Source: Streptomyces sp. S4.7 (GTDB lineage Bacteria; Actinomycetota; Actinomycetes; Streptomycetales; Streptomycetaceae). From it: DNA of 64,000 nt. The DNA lies in the NCBI RefSeq assembly GCF_010384365.1, contig NZ_CP048397.1, forward strand, positions 6,758,001 through 6,822,000, read 5' to 3'. Below the pieces are notes generated by a model. It was not told the DNA's origin. It saw nothing but the letters and a program-made list of their open reading frames with translations, and searched no databases. A program made the translations under genes and the position numbers. How positions within the stretch are numbered: position 1 is the first letter of the stretch; every line of letters begins with the position of its first letter. Positions 52,448 to 62,283 of this stretch are shown piece by piece.

Positions 52448-53791
52448 GTGAACGGCGCCGGCTCCCCACCCTCACTCCGCTCCCGGCTGCGCTCGATGCG
52501 GTCCGAGGCCTTCGGGGCCGACTCGGCCGGCGAACGCCTGGAGCGGATCCACCGCTCCCCGAACTTCGCCGACGGTGTCTTCCAGAACCCGGAGGGCACC
52601 GCCAGAACCAGACCGTCCGGCTCCATGGTGGAGCTGTCGAAGGTCTACCTCCGTAAGGAGGCGCGGGTCCGCCGCGCGCCGGCCAGTCCCATCCCCGTCC
52701 ACCGGGACACCCTCGCCGACCTCGCCGTACCGCCTGCCTCCGGGCTGCGGCTGACCTGGATGGGCCATTCCAGCGTCCTCGCCGAGATCGACGGCCGTCG
52801 CGTGCTCTTCGATCCGGTCTGGGGCGAGCGCTGCTCGCCCTTCTCCTTCGCCGGGCCGAAGCGGCTGCACCCCGTGCCCGTCTCCCTCGCCGCACTCGGG
52901 CCGGTCGATGTCGTCGTCATCTCGCACGACCACTACGACCACCTCGATCTGCCGACGATCAAGGGGTTCGCCTCCACGGACACCGTCTTCGCGGTGCCGC
53001 TGGGCGTCGGCGCCCATCTGGAGCACTGGGGCGTGCCCGCGGCGCGCCTGCGCGAGCTGGACTGGAACGAGACCGCCGAGGTGGCGGGCATCTCCTTCAC
53101 CGCGACCCCCGCGCGGCACTTCTGCGGCCGCGGTCTGCGCAACCAGCAGCACACCCTCTGGGCGTCCTGGGCCGTCGCGGGGCCGGAGCACCGCATCTAC
53201 CACAGCGGCGACACCGGTTACTTCTCCGGCTTCCGCGACATCGGTGCCGCGCACGGCCCCTTCGACGCCACGATGATCCAGATCGGCGCCTACAGCGAAT
53301 ACTGGCCGGACATCCACATGACCCCCGCCGAGGGGCTGCGCGCGCACCTCGACCTCCAGCGGGGCGAGCCGTCCGGCGTGATGCTCCCGATCCACTGGGG
53401 CACCTTCAACCTCGCCCCGCACCCGTGGGCCGAGCCCGGCGAGGGCACGGTCACCGCCGCGGCGGAGGCGGGCGTACGGATCGCCCTGCCGCGTCCGGGC
53501 GAGTCCTACGAGCCGACGCTGACCGACACCATCCCGGGCGCCCCGTGGTGGCGCTCGGTCGCCGTCCCGCCTGCAGGCGGCTGGCCGGAGGCGGTCCCGG
53601 CCGGGGAGAAGGCCTCGGTTTCGGCCACAGCCGCATCCGGGGCGGCATCCCCCACGACCGCCGCCTCCGCGTCGGGTTCGGACTCCGCCGCGCCGGGCCA
53701 GGCCACGGGGGCGAGCGGCCCGACCACCGGGACGGAGACCGGTCCCGCCACCGGCGCGGGGTCCGCGCCCTCCGCCCAGAGCGCGCCGTAA
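52448..53791 (+). CDS. MBL-fold metallohydrolase (NAPE-PLD/UlaG-like) with low-complexity tail
   Basis: 447 residues. HxHxDH in ISHDHYDHLDLP, RIYHSGDTGYF and LPIHWGTFNLAPHPW supply the metal ligands. The arrangement resembles NAPE-hydrolysing phospholipase D and lactonase UlaG relatives. The final about 65 residues are Ala/Thr/Ser/Gly-rich and look disordered. AGGAG lies 6 nt before GTG 52448. A CATAAT at 52415-52420 is a possible -10. Confidence 0.88.
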   Translation: MNGAGSPPSLRSRLRSMRSEAFGADSAGERLERIHRSPNFADGVFQNPEGTARTRPSGSMVELSKVYLRKEARVRRAPASPIPVHRDTLADLAVPPASGLRLTWMGHSSVLAEIDGRRVLFDPVWGERCSPFSFAGPKRLHPVPVSLAALGPVDVVVISHDHYDHLDLPTIKGFASTDTVFAVPLGVGAHLEHWGVPAARLRELDWNETAEVAGISFTATPARHFCGRGLRNQQHTLWASWAVAGPEHRIYHSGDTGYFSGFRDIGAAHGPFDATMIQIGAYSEYWPDIHMTPAEGLRAHLDLQRGEPSGVMLPIHWGTFNLAPHPWAEPGEGTVTAAAEAGVRIALPRPGESYEPTLTDTIPGAPWWRSVAVPPAGGWPEAVPAGEKASVSATAASGAASPTTAASASGSDSAAPGQATGASGPTTGTETGPATGAGSAPSAQSAP

Positions 53792-53834
53792 CGCGGCTGG
53801 TGGCGTGCGCCTGACGAGGCGCACGCCACGGGCC

Positions 53835-54626
53835 TCAGACCTGGACGACCGTCACACCCCGCTCCTCGAACTGCTTCGCCTGTTCGGGGGCGCCGGTGTC
53901 CGTGATCAGTGTGCCGATGGCCTCCGTCGGACAGATCCGCGCGAAGGCAAGCGTGCCCAGCTTCGTACTGTCCGCCACCACCACGAGCCTGCGCGCACGT
54001 TCGGCGAGCAGCGCGTTGATGCTCGCCTCGTGTTCGCTGCGCGCGCTCGCCCCCGCCTCCGCGTCGACGGCGTCGGCGCCGATGAAGGCGATGTCCAGAC
54101 TCACCTCGCCCAGGATGTGTCTGGCCAGCGGCCCCACGAGTTCGTACGACTGGGGCATGGCCACCCCGCCCGTGGTCACGATCTTGATGTGCGGGCGCAC
54201 GGCCAGTTCATGGGCGATGTTGAGCGCGTTGGTCACGAGGGTGACGGCGGGCTCCCCACCCCTGTTCGAAGCGTCGGTCAGATCGCCCCGCGTGGCGACC
54301 GCGCGTGCGACCTCGGCCGTCGTCGTACCGCCGTTGAGCCCGATCACCATGCCCCGGTACACCAGCGCGGCGGCGGCGTGGCCGATGCGCTGCTTCTCCG
54401 CCGACCGCCCCACCGACTTGTAGCGGGGTGGCAGCCCGTACGAGACGGAGTGCGCGACCGCCCCGCCCCGGGTGCGGGTGAGCAACTGCTGCTCGGCGAG
54501 ATGGTCGAGGTCCCTGCGTACGGTCGCCGCCGACACCGACAGCTCGGCGGCGACGTCGTCCACGTCCAACCGGCCCCGCTCGGCGAGAAGTTCGAGCAGG
54601 TTGTTGTGCCGTTCGTACCGGTTCAC
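53835..54626 (-). CDS. DeoR/GlpR-family regulator
   Basis: 263 residues from GTG 54626 (GGAGA 5 nt upstream; an ATG at 54659 is 11 codons earlier). HTH in ELLAERGRLDVDDVAAELSV and ATVRRDLDHLAEQQLLTRT; the C-terminal sugar-phosphate-binding domain includes GLNGGTTTAEVARAV and VTTGGVAMPQSYELVGP. It diverges from a SIS sugar-phosphate gene and probably represses it. Confidence 0.9.
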   Translation of the reverse strand: MNRYERHNNLLELLAERGRLDVDDVAAELSVSAATVRRDLDHLAEQQLLTRTRGGAVAHSVSYGLPPRYKSVGRSAEKQRIGHAAAALVYRGMVIGLNGGTTTAEVARAVATRGDLTDASNRGGEPAVTLVTNALNIAHELAVRPHIKIVTTGGVAMPQSYELVGPLARHILGEVSLDIAFIGADAVDAEAGASARSEHEASINALLAERARRLVVVADSTKLGTLAFARICPTEAIGTLITDTGAPEQAKQFEERGVTVVQV

Positions 54627-54658
54627 CGCATCTCCTTCGCCGCGCTTCGGATCATTCA

Positions 54659-54740
54659 AGCACCTTCGAGTGCCTCGGAGCCTCGGCGATCTCTGCTTGA
54701 AGGTGCTCGAAACCCTCCTCTAGCATGCATGAACAAGCAT
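54659..54740. promoter_or_regulatory. Probable DeoR operator region
   Basis: AGCACCTTC (54659-54667) and GAAGGTGCT (54699-54707) are inverted 9-bp arms; ATGCATGAACAAGCAT (54725-54740) is a further near-palindrome. They fill the gap between the divergent DeoR and SIS genes. Confidence 0.65.
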
Positions 54741-54772
54741 TTAGCCGGAGAGAACGAGAGTGGAGAGCCGAC

Positions 54773-55666
54773 GTGACCTTTGTCCAGAAGGAACTGGCCA
54801 GCCAGCCCGCGAGCTGGAGCCGGGCGGCGGAGCTGGCCGAGGGCCTGCGCGGCTCGGGACAGCTCCCCGAGGCCGGTGAGCGCACGGCGGTCGTCGGCTG
54901 CGGCACCTCGTACTACATGGCCCAGGCGTACGCGGCGCTCAGGGAGGGGGCGGGACAGGGGGAGACCGACGCCTTCGCCGCGTCCGAATTCCCGGCCGGC
55001 CGCCGGTACGACCGCGTGGTGGCCCTGACCCGGTCCGGTACCACCACGGAGGTGCTTCAGCTGCTGGCTGCCGCACGCGGCGCATCCGCCCGGACGACCG
55101 CGATCACCGCCGACCCCCGGACGCCGATCCGCTCGGCCGCCGACGACCTGGTCGTGCTCGGCTTCGCCGACGAACAGTCCGTCGTGCAGACCCGGTTCGC
55201 CACGACCGCCCTCACCCTGCTCCGCGCCCACCTCGGCCTGCACACCGAATCGGTGGTCGCCGACGCGGAGCGCGCCGTGGCGGAGCCGCTGCCCGAAGGG
55301 ATCACCGACTGCTCGCAGTTCACGTTCCTCGGGCAGGGCTGGACCGTCGGACTGGCCAACGAGGGTGCGCTCAAGATGCGGGAGGCGGCGCTCGCCTGGA
55401 CGGAGTCCTACCCCGCGATGGAGTACCGGCACGGCCCCATCAGCATCACCACCGAGGGCACCGCGACCTGGCTGCTCGGCCCCGCGCCCGACGGCCTCGC
55501 CGAGCAGGTCGGCGCGACCGGCGGACGGTGGGTGGCCGGTGAACTCGACCCGCTGGCCGAGCTCGTACGGATCCAGCGCCTCGCCCTCGCGCTCGCCGAC
55601 GCGCGAGGGCTCGACCCCGACCGGCCGCGCCATCTCACCCGTTCGGTGATTCTCGCCGACGGATAG
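54773..55666 (+). CDS. SIS-domain sugar-phosphate isomerase/deaminase-type protein (AgaS-like)
   Basis: 297 residues with two SIS domains: VVGCGTSYYMAQAYAAL with ALTRSGTTTEVLQLL, and FLGQGWTVGLANEGALK with AALAWTESYPAMEYRHGP. The closest functional type is AgaS/GlmS-C-like amino-sugar phosphate isomerase. GTG 54773 has GGAG 7 nt upstream; an earlier in-frame ATG at 54725 falls inside the operator. Controlled by the adjacent DeoR regulator. Substrate likely an amino-sugar phosphate, not proven. Confidence 0.88.
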   Translation: MTFVQKELASQPASWSRAAELAEGLRGSGQLPEAGERTAVVGCGTSYYMAQAYAALREGAGQGETDAFAASEFPAGRRYDRVVALTRSGTTTEVLQLLAAARGASARTTAITADPRTPIRSAADDLVVLGFADEQSVVQTRFATTALTLLRAHLGLHTESVVADAERAVAEPLPEGITDCSQFTFLGQGWTVGLANEGALKMREAALAWTESYPAMEYRHGPISITTEGTATWLLGPAPDGLAEQVGATGGRWVAGELDPLAELVRIQRLALALADARGLDPDRPRHLTRSVILADG

Positions 55667-55990
55667 CCCGGCAGGAGACACGGCCGAGCGGCCGTGGGGC
55701 GCCGGGCGGACGAGGGCCGGAGGCGTGGGCAACTGCTCCCACCCTCAGTGCGATTGCACTGTTTCGGACTGTTGTGCGATGACTCATACCAGAGCGGGAT
55801 GCTCTGTGGGCAAGTTCGTCAACTGCCCGCCGAAACTGACTATTCGCCAACTACCGTGTGTGCTCGGTGATCAACGCTGGGCTTCTTCCGCATGTCCGCC
55901 CGTCGTTACGCCGGCGACCGCGCACCACACGGCCGCACCACACAGCCGCAGAACGCCGAAGGCCTGGGGCCCCACGTACCGAGGACGCTG
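55667..55990. promoter_or_regulatory. Promoter region of the conservon operon
   Basis: 324 bases with no independent gene. CAGTGC-GATT-GCACTG (55746-55761) is a perfect 6-4-6 inverted repeat. The rest shows no clear -10/-35 pair; the frame of the sensor gene stays open upstream to 55892 but looks non-conserved there. Confidence 0.5.
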
Positions 55991-57946
55991 ATGTCTCAAC
56001 TTCGCGCACCCGCCGCGCGACCCGACCGCCGAGAAGGCGGCCGGCACGGCCGACCGGGCACCCGTACGCCCTCGGCCAAGGCCTCGCCGGCCAGAGGCCC
56101 GGCCTTACCCGAGCCCCCCGCACCGGCGCCGCCCGAAGCCGGTATGCGCCCCCAACTCCTGCGCGCCGCCGTGGTGCCGACCGTCATAGCCACGCTCGGC
56201 GGCCTGCTCGCCGTGCTCGTCACCGTCCGCTCGGGCGGGATGGCGCCGACCCCCGAGATCTGGGCCGCCGTCGTCGGTACCGTGCTGACCGGCGTCCTCG
56301 CGGCAACGGCCGCCGCCGTCGGTGCCGACCGGATCGCCAGATCCGTGCACGACCGTTCCCACGCGCTGCGCCGGTCGAGCGCCGGCGCCCAGGCCGACCT
56401 GCGCGCGGTGGTGGAACAGCTGCGCCGCGGCGAGGGCCCGCCACCACGGCGACCGCTCCCCGCGAAACAACCCGTCGGCGACGAACTGGACCTGCTCGCA
56501 CACGAACTGGAGCGCTCACAGGAGCAGGCGGTCGCGGCCGTCGTCCAGGCGTCCCGGCTGTCGAGCGGCGTCGGCAACGAACAGAAGGTCGAGGTCTTCG
56601 TCAACCTCGCCCGCCGTCTCCAGTCGCTGGTGCACCGGGAGATCCAGCTCCTGGACGAACTGGAGAACAAGGTCGAGGACCCGGACCTGCTGAAAGGTCT
56701 CTTCCAGGTCGACCATCTCGCCACCCGCATCCGCAGGCACGCCGAGAATCTCGCCGTACTCGGCGGGGCCATCTCGCGCCGCCAGTGGAGCCGGCCGGTC
56801 ACACTGACCGAGGTGCTGCGCTCGGCCGTGGCGGAGGTCGAGCAGTATCCACGGGTCAAACTCGTGCCACCCGTCAACGGCACCCTGCGCGGGCACGCCG
56901 TCGCCGATGTCGTCCACCTGTTGGCCGAACTCGTCGAGAACGCCACCCTGTCCTCGGCGCCGCACACCCAAGTCCTGCTCCGCGCGCAGCAGGTCACCGC
57001 CGGACTGGCCATCGAGGTCGAGGACCGCGGGCTCGGCATGCCCGCCGACGAGCAGAAGCGCATGAACGCCCTGCTCGCCGACCCCGACCCCGACCAGGTC
57101 AATGTGGCCCATCTCCTCCAGGACGGACGCATCGGACTGTTCGTGGTCTCGGCCCTCGCCCGGCGGCACGGCATCGCCGTCCGGCTGCACGCCAACATCT
57201 ACGGCGGGACCCAGGCCGTACTCGTGCTGCCGCAGGCGTTGCTGGGCGTCGACGGCGACGGATCGGGGCAGGCCGACGGCCAGGTCCCGGGGGTGCCCAT
57301 GGCAGGGTCCCCGCCGGCGCCTCCGCCGGTGAACTCGAACGGGCATGCGCCCCCGCCCACGCCGGCGCCCGCACCACCGCCCGTACCCGCCCAGGTGTAC
57401 GAGGCGCGGCTCGGCGCCGCAAGCCCGGCGAGCCCCGCGAAGGAGGCCCGGCAGCGCCCTTCGCACCGCCGGACCTCGGGTCGCCGACCGCTGCCCGTAC
57501 GAGGTGAGCGTGCCACGCCCGACGAAACGCCGACCGGCCCCACCGCGCGGCCCCGGCCCCCCGAACCGGATCAACACCCGCGACGGGAAGAGTCGTTTCT
57601 GCCGGAAGGCTCGGTCCTGCCCCCGCCCGGACCCGAGTTCCTGCCGGTGACGGACGGCCCCTCCGTACCCGGCGCCGTGCGCGGCACCATGGACCGGCCC
57701 CAGCTGCCCAGGCGCCGCAGCCAGGAGCACCTCGTCCCCCAGTTGCGGGACGCGCCCGCCCCGCCCCGCGACGACGAACAGGCGCTCCACGACCCCGGTC
57801 TGATGGCCGCCTTCCAGCGCGGCATCGGCCTCGCCGAGGCCCAGCCCGCCAGGGACCACGTGCCCGGCCCCGGGCCCGCGCCCGCCCCCGCGACGGAACT
57901 GCCGGACCCGCCACGCGCAGTCCGGGACAACCCCTCCAAGGAGTAG
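55991..57946 (+). CDS. CvnA-type sensor ATPase of a conservon
   Basis: 651 residues. Two membrane helices (AVVPTVIATLGGLLAVLVTV and IWAAVVGTVLTGVLAATAAA), a coiled linker, a dimerisation/phosphoacceptor-like helix region, and an ATPase domain with N box HLLAELVENATLSS, G1 VEDRGLGMP and G2 GRIGLFVVSALARRHG. A Pro-rich disordered tail of about 200 residues follows. Members signal to the CvnB-D proteins encoded downstream. ATG 55991 has GAGG 6 nt upstream. Confidence 0.88.
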   Translation: MSQLRAPAARPDRREGGRHGRPGTRTPSAKASPARGPALPEPPAPAPPEAGMRPQLLRAAVVPTVIATLGGLLAVLVTVRSGGMAPTPEIWAAVVGTVLTGVLAATAAAVGADRIARSVHDRSHALRRSSAGAQADLRAVVEQLRRGEGPPPRRPLPAKQPVGDELDLLAHELERSQEQAVAAVVQASRLSSGVGNEQKVEVFVNLARRLQSLVHREIQLLDELENKVEDPDLLKGLFQVDHLATRIRRHAENLAVLGGAISRRQWSRPVTLTEVLRSAVAEVEQYPRVKLVPPVNGTLRGHAVADVVHLLAELVENATLSSAPHTQVLLRAQQVTAGLAIEVEDRGLGMPADEQKRMNALLADPDPDQVNVAHLLQDGRIGLFVVSALARRHGIAVRLHANIYGGTQAVLVLPQALLGVDGDGSGQADGQVPGVPMAGSPPAPPPVNSNGHAPPPTPAPAPPPVPAQVYEARLGAASPASPAKEARQRPSHRRTSGRRPLPVRGERATPDETPTGPTARPRPPEPDQHPRREESFLPEGSVLPPPGPEFLPVTDGPSVPGAVRGTMDRPQLPRRRSQEHLVPQLRDAPAPPRDDEQALHDPGLMAAFQRGIGLAEAQPARDHVPGPGPAPAPATELPDPPRAVRDNPSKE

Positions 57947-57952
57947 ATCACC

Positions 57953-58390
57953 ATGGCGAGCGATGCGCCGACAGGCCACGTCTCCGACCTCGACTGGCCG
58001 CTCAGCGGCCTGGTCCAACGGGTGCCCCACACCCGCAGCGCGGTACTCCTCTCCTCCGACGGACTCGTCAGATCGGTCCACGGCCTCGACCCCGACAGCG
58101 CCGACCACATGGCCGCTCTCGCGTCCGGCCTCTACTCACTCGGCCGCAGCGCCGGCGCTCGCTTCGGGGACAGCAGCGAGGTGCGCCAGGTGGTGGTGGA
58201 ACTGGACTCCACCCTGCTCTTCGTCTCGACGGCGGGTTCCGGCACCTGCCTGGCCGTACTCGCCGGACGCGAGGCGGACGCCGCCGTCCTCGGCTACGAG
58301 ATGGCGATGCTGGTCAAGAGCGTCAGGCCGTATCTGGCGACGCCGGTCAGGCAGGCGGCCGGCACCGCATCGAGCGTCACGGGGCAGTGA
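57953..58390 (+). CDS. CvnB-type roadblock/LC7 protein
   Basis: 145 residues. RVPHTRSAVLLSSDGLVRSV and GAGT-type SGTCLAVLA strands with YEMAMLVKSVRPYL match roadblock/LC7 regulators of small GTPases. Sits 6 nt after CvnA and overlaps CvnC by GTGA. Confidence 0.9.
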   Translation: MASDAPTGHVSDLDWPLSGLVQRVPHTRSAVLLSSDGLVRSVHGLDPDSADHMAALASGLYSLGRSAGARFGDSSEVRQVVVELDSTLLFVSTAGSGTCLAVLAGREADAAVLGYEMAMLVKSVRPYLATPVRQAAGTASSVTGQ

Positions 58391-58764
58391 CCGTGACGGT
58401 CCCGGCGGACGGGCCGTGGCTGGACGACGCGGCGGGCCGGCTCATCCGCCCGTACACGGTCAGCGGCGGCCGGACCCGCCCGACGGCGGAGCTCGATCTG
58501 ATGTCGCTGGTCATGGCCACGGGAGCCACGAGCCAGACGTATCTCGGACCCGAGCACAGCGAGGCGCTCACCCTCTGCCACGGGCCGACGTCCGTGGCGG
58601 AGATCGCCGGGTATCTGCGGCTGCCCGCCGTCGTCACCAAGATCCTGCTGTCCGACCTGATGGACAGCGGCGCGGTCACGGTCCGGCCACCCCACAACTT
58701 CGACAATCCCAGCGACTGTTCCCTTCTGGAGGCAGTACTCGATGGTCTACGACGACAGCTCTGA
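58387..58764 (+). CDS. CvnC-type DUF742 protein
   Basis: 125 residues. RLIRPYTVSGGRTRPT and VAEIAGYLRLPAVVTKILLSDL are the DUF742 hallmark, a winged-helix-like fold; the end PPHNFDNPS...LLEAVLDGLRRQL is shared with conservon members. GTG 58387. Confidence 0.9.
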   Translation: MTVTVPADGPWLDDAAGRLIRPYTVSGGRTRPTAELDLMSLVMATGATSQTYLGPEHSEALTLCHGPTSVAEIAGYLRLPAVVTKILLSDLMDSGAVTVRPPHNFDNPSDCSLLEAVLDGLRRQL

Positions 58765-59368
58765 CTCCTTCCCCACCCCGTTTCCCACCGCGCTCAAGGT
58801 CCTGGTGGCCGGTGGCTTCGGGGTGGGCAAGACGACATTCGTGGGAGCGGTCAGCGAGATCGCGCCGCTGAGCACCGAGGAACTGCTGACACAGGTCGGG
58901 GCCGAGACGGACGATCTGACGGGTGTCGAGCTGAAGACCTTTACCACGGTCGCCATGGACTTCGGCCGCATAACGCTCGACGAGCGGCACGTCCTCTATC
59001 TCTTCGGCACGCCCGGCCAGGAGCGCTTCTGGTTCATGTGGGACGAACTCTGCCGGGGCGCCCTCGGCGCGATCGTCCTGGCCGACACACGGCGGCTGGA
59101 GAACTCCTTCTCCGCCGTGGACTTCTTCGAGCAGCGCGGCATCGGCTTCATCGTCGCGGTCAACGAGTTCGACAGCAGCTTCCGATACGACCCGGAGGAG
59201 GTACGGGCGGCGATCGACCTCAGGCCGGACGTCCCCGTCGTGATATGCGACGCGCGCATCGCCAGTTCCGGGATCCGGACACTGGTCACGCTCGTCCAGC
59301 ACCTGCTCACCGCCGCACCGGCCGCCGTCGCGAGCGGAGTCGGTCCGGACGACGGGATGCCGATATGA
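58742..59368 (+). CDS. CvnD-type small Ras-like GTPase
   Basis: 208 residues. P-loop GGFGVGKTTF, switch II GTPGQERFWF, and VNEFD as the base-specificity motif (NKxD changed to NEFD). Overlaps CvnC by 23 nt. Roadblock protein CvnB probably modulates it. Confidence 0.92.
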   Translation: MVYDDSSDSFPTPFPTALKVLVAGGFGVGKTTFVGAVSEIAPLSTEELLTQVGAETDDLTGVELKTFTTVAMDFGRITLDERHVLYLFGTPGQERFWFMWDELCRGALGAIVLADTRRLENSFSAVDFFEQRGIGFIVAVNEFDSSFRYDPEEVRAAIDLRPDVPVVICDARIASSGIRTLVTLVQHLLTAAPAAVASGVGPDDGMPI

Positions 59369-59904
59369 GGTACGACCCCATCGGGCGGCTGCTGCTCACC
59401 CCCGTCGACCGGGACGCGCCCGACCGGGTGCGGCGGCTGCGCCTGCTCGGCGTCGGCGAACGGCCCGAGCCGGTCTTCGACGGCTTCGCGCTGCATCTCG
59501 CCCAGCTCGCCGGGACGCCGTACGCGATGGTCAACTTCATAGCCGAGGAACGGCAGTTCTACGCGGGACTGCACGCTCCGGCACCCGGAACTGAACGCTC
59601 CAGGGACCGGGACCACGGCTACTGCCCCCATGTGGTGGTACGCCGCAAGGCCCTCGTGCTGGAGGACGTACGGGACTTTTCGAGGTTCGCGGGCAATGCC
59701 GTCGTCGACGAGACCGGCCTGCGCTCCTACCTGGGCGTGCCGCTCATCGACCGCACCGGTATCGCGCTCGGCACCGTCTGCGTCGCGGACACCCGGCCCC
59801 GGCACTGGGGGAGAGCCGGCCTGGAGACCGTCAAGTCGCTGGCGGCCGAGCTGTCCGAGCGGATACGCCGAAGAGAGGACGGCGGATCGACCCACCCGGG
59901 CTGA
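59365..59904 (+). CDS. GAF-domain protein of the conservon
   Basis: 179 residues. PYAMVNFIAEERQFYAGLHA, CPHVVVRRKALVLEDV and YLGVPLIDRTGIALGTVCV are GAF strands. No output domain, so it likely binds a small ligand as the fifth conservon component. ATG 59365 overlaps the GTPase stop (ATGA). Confidence 0.88.
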   Translation: MRYDPIGRLLLTPVDRDAPDRVRRLRLLGVGERPEPVFDGFALHLAQLAGTPYAMVNFIAEERQFYAGLHAPAPGTERSRDRDHGYCPHVVVRRKALVLEDVRDFSRFAGNAVVDETGLRSYLGVPLIDRTGIALGTVCVADTRPRHWGRAGLETVKSLAAELSERIRRREDGGSTHPG

Positions 59905-59911
59905 CGGTCCG

Positions 59912-61090
59912 TCAGACGCGGTGTTCCAGAACGTCGACCGCCAACTCGCGTACCACCGACTCGTCCACCTCGACCCCGAGGCCCGGCCCCTCGGGCACCC
60001 GCGCGGTCCCGTTCTCCACGTGTACGGTCTCGCCCGCGTACGGCGAGCCGATGAACTGCCTGCCGTTGAGATCGACCGGCGTCGTGATGCCGTACGCCGC
60101 GAACAGGTGCAGCGAAGCGGCCAGCCCCAGGTCCGACTCGGTGAGCCCCGACCCCATCAGCTCGACCCCGCAGTCCTCGGCGAGCGAGCACAGCCGCCGG
60201 GAGAGCGTGAGGCCGCCGCTGCGCTGAACCTTGGCGATCGCGACATCGACCGCCCCGAGCCGGACGAACGTCGCCAGATCGCTCGGGTGCCGCAGGCTCT
60301 CGTCCAGTGCCACCGGCACCGCGGACAGGTCCCGCAGCCGCCGCAGACCCGCGATGTCGTTGGCGGGCAGGGGCTGTTCGAAGGCGGTGACCCCGAGCGC
60401 GTCGAGCCGGCGGGCCATCCGCAGCGCCGCGGGCACGGTGTACGCCTGATTGGCGTCGACCCACAGCGGCGCGTCCGGGGCGTGTTCGCGTACGGCGGCC
60501 ACCACGGCCGCGTCGGTGTCCTCGTCGTGCAGACCGATCTTGACCTTGAAGGCGCGGTATCCCTCGGCCAGGCCCTCGGCGACGCTCTCGCCCACCTCGG
60601 CGGGTGACCGGCCCGAGACGATCCAGCCGAGGTCGATGCCCGAAGTCCGGCGCTGACCCCACAGCACGCCGAGCGGCACGCCCGCGGCCCGGCCCAGCAG
60701 ATCGTGCAGCGCCACGTCCACGGCGCTCTTGGCGAGGGGAGCGCCGATGCTGAATCCCCGGTTGACCGCGCGGTCGAAGGCGGTGTCGACGGCGTCCAGA
60801 TTCCAGACCGGCGTGCCGATGATCGCGGGTGCGAGGTAGCGGTCGACGGTCGTCACGATGGACTCGGCGGTCTCGTACGTCCAGGCGGGAATGGGCGTCG
60901 CCTCACCCCACCCGTACAGTCCGTCGGCGCCGACCCGGACCAGGATCCGGACGGAGGGAGTACCCGCGACGGCCACGGAGCCGCCCGCGATGCCGAAGGA
61001 GCGGTGCGTGGGCAGCTCGACGGCGAACGTCTCGACACGGTCGATCCTCATACCGCTGGGCTCTTCTCTCATCTCGGCACTCTCCCTCAT
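59912..61090 (-). CDS. Enolase-superfamily (muconate cycloisomerase-type) enzyme
   Basis: 392 residues. KxK motif in YRAFKVKIGLHDED, metal ligands WVDANQAY, FEQPLP and ALDESLRH, and the second lysine in DVAIAKVQRSGG. This is the MLE/dipeptide-epimerase/N-acylamino-acid racemase subgroup; the exact substrate cannot be set. The first in-frame ATG (61090) overlaps the LacI stop; ATG 61072 or 61051 may be the real start. Co-regulated with the LacI gene. Confidence 0.85.
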   Translation of the reverse strand: MRESAEMREEPSGMRIDRVETFAVELPTHRSFGIAGGSVAVAGTPSVRILVRVGADGLYGWGEATPIPAWTYETAESIVTTVDRYLAPAIIGTPVWNLDAVDTAFDRAVNRGFSIGAPLAKSAVDVALHDLLGRAAGVPLGVLWGQRRTSGIDLGWIVSGRSPAEVGESVAEGLAEGYRAFKVKIGLHDEDTDAAVVAAVREHAPDAPLWVDANQAYTVPAALRMARRLDALGVTAFEQPLPANDIAGLRRLRDLSAVPVALDESLRHPSDLATFVRLGAVDVAIAKVQRSGGLTLSRRLCSLAEDCGVELMGSGLTESDLGLAASLHLFAAYGITTPVDLNGRQFIGSPYAGETVHVENGTARVPEGPGLGVEVDESVVRELAVDVLEHRV

Positions 61091-62145
61091 CTCACGTCTC
61101 CCGCACGGCGCTTCTCCTCGCGCGGGACATCGGCCGGCGGCGGCGCGGTACTCGCCCGCAGCACCACCTCCCCGCCCACCCGGAGCACCCGCGAACGCTG
61201 CCCGTGCGGCTCACGCAGCGCCAGCGAGATGGCGTGCTGCCCCATCGCGGTCAGCGGCAGCGCGACGGTGGTGAGCGGGGGAGTCAACTCCCTCACGAGC
61301 GGGATGTCGTCGAAGCCCGCGAGCGAGATGTCGGCGGGCACGTCGATGCCCGCCTCCCGGAACGCGGCGAGCGCGCCCACCGCCATCACGTCGGTCACGC
61401 CGAAGACGCAGGTGGGGCGGGTCCCACGGGTGAGGAGTTCACGGGCGGCCGCGTAACCGCCGTCGCGGGTGAACGCGCCTTCCACGACGCATTCGGGCGC
61501 GAGAGTGATCCCCGCCTCGGCGAGCCCCTCGCGGAATCCGGCCAGCCTGTCGGCGACTGTGGTGAGGTTGGGCGGCCCGCTCAGCACGGCGAACCGCCGG
61601 TGCCCGAGCGCCAGCAGCGCGCGGGCGAGCGCCGCCGCACCCGCGCGGTTCTCGGGCAGGACGGCGTCGGCGCGCACACTGCGGTGCCGGCTGACGACGG
61701 CCACCCTGCCGCCCGCGCGGATGTACGGGTCTAGTTCGGCGCTCAACGCCCGCTCCCAGGTGCGGTCCTGGAAACCGGAGCCGATCAGCAGGATGGCGCG
61801 GGCGCGCTGCGCGCGGAGGACGGAGACGTACTCGATCTCCCTCGCCGGTTCGCGGAACGTGCTCGCCAGCATGACCAGGACGTCCTGTTCGGCGGCCGCG
61901 CGCATCACACCGTCGGCGATCGCGGCGAAGTACGGGTCGCCGACGTCGTGACAGATCAGTCCGACCGTGTTGCTCGACGAACTGGCGAGCGCCTGGGCGT
62001 GCGCGTTGGGGATGTAACCGAGCAAATCCGCCGCCGCCCTTACGCGGTCGCGCAGTTCGTCGCGGACGCGCGCCGTTCCGTTCAGGGCTCTGGACGCGGT
62101 CGCCAGGGAGACACCCGCACGGCGGGCCACGACGTCCAGCGTCAC
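61087..62145 (-). CDS. LacI-family regulator
   Basis: 352 residues from GTG 62145. HTH VTLDVVARRAGVSLATASRALNG; periplasmic-binding-like ligand domain with NTVGLICHDVGDPYFAAIADG and FGVTDVMAVGALAAFREAGI. TTG 62172 is an alternative, nine codons earlier. The operators lie beyond its 5' end in front of the importer genes. Confidence 0.88.
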   Translation of the reverse strand: MTLDVVARRAGVSLATASRALNGTARVRDELRDRVRAAADLLGYIPNAHAQALASSSSNTVGLICHDVGDPYFAAIADGVMRAAAEQDVLVMLASTFREPAREIEYVSVLRAQRARAILLIGSGFQDRTWERALSAELDPYIRAGGRVAVVSRHRSVRADAVLPENRAGAAALARALLALGHRRFAVLSGPPNLTTVADRLAGFREGLAEAGITLAPECVVEGAFTRDGGYAAARELLTRGTRPTCVFGVTDVMAVGALAAFREAGIDVPADISLAGFDDIPLVRELTPPLTTVALPLTAMGQHAISLALREPHGQRSRVLRVGGEVVLRASTAPPPADVPREEKRRAGDVR

Positions 62146-62283
62146 ATGGGCACTTGCTTCCCGTTCACTCAAGACGGCCCCCGAGTCGCGGTGGCGGCAG
62201 GTCCCCTGACGGGGCCCCGAAACTTCCGGACGACCTATTGACCGTTCGGACAAGCAGTCATTAGCGTGGCGATCACCTTACCA

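Noticed and set aside
55892..55990. Earlier start for the CvnA gene
   Set aside because: The extra 33 residues are basic, non-conserved in appearance and lie in the promoter region; ATG 55991 has GAGG at good spacing.
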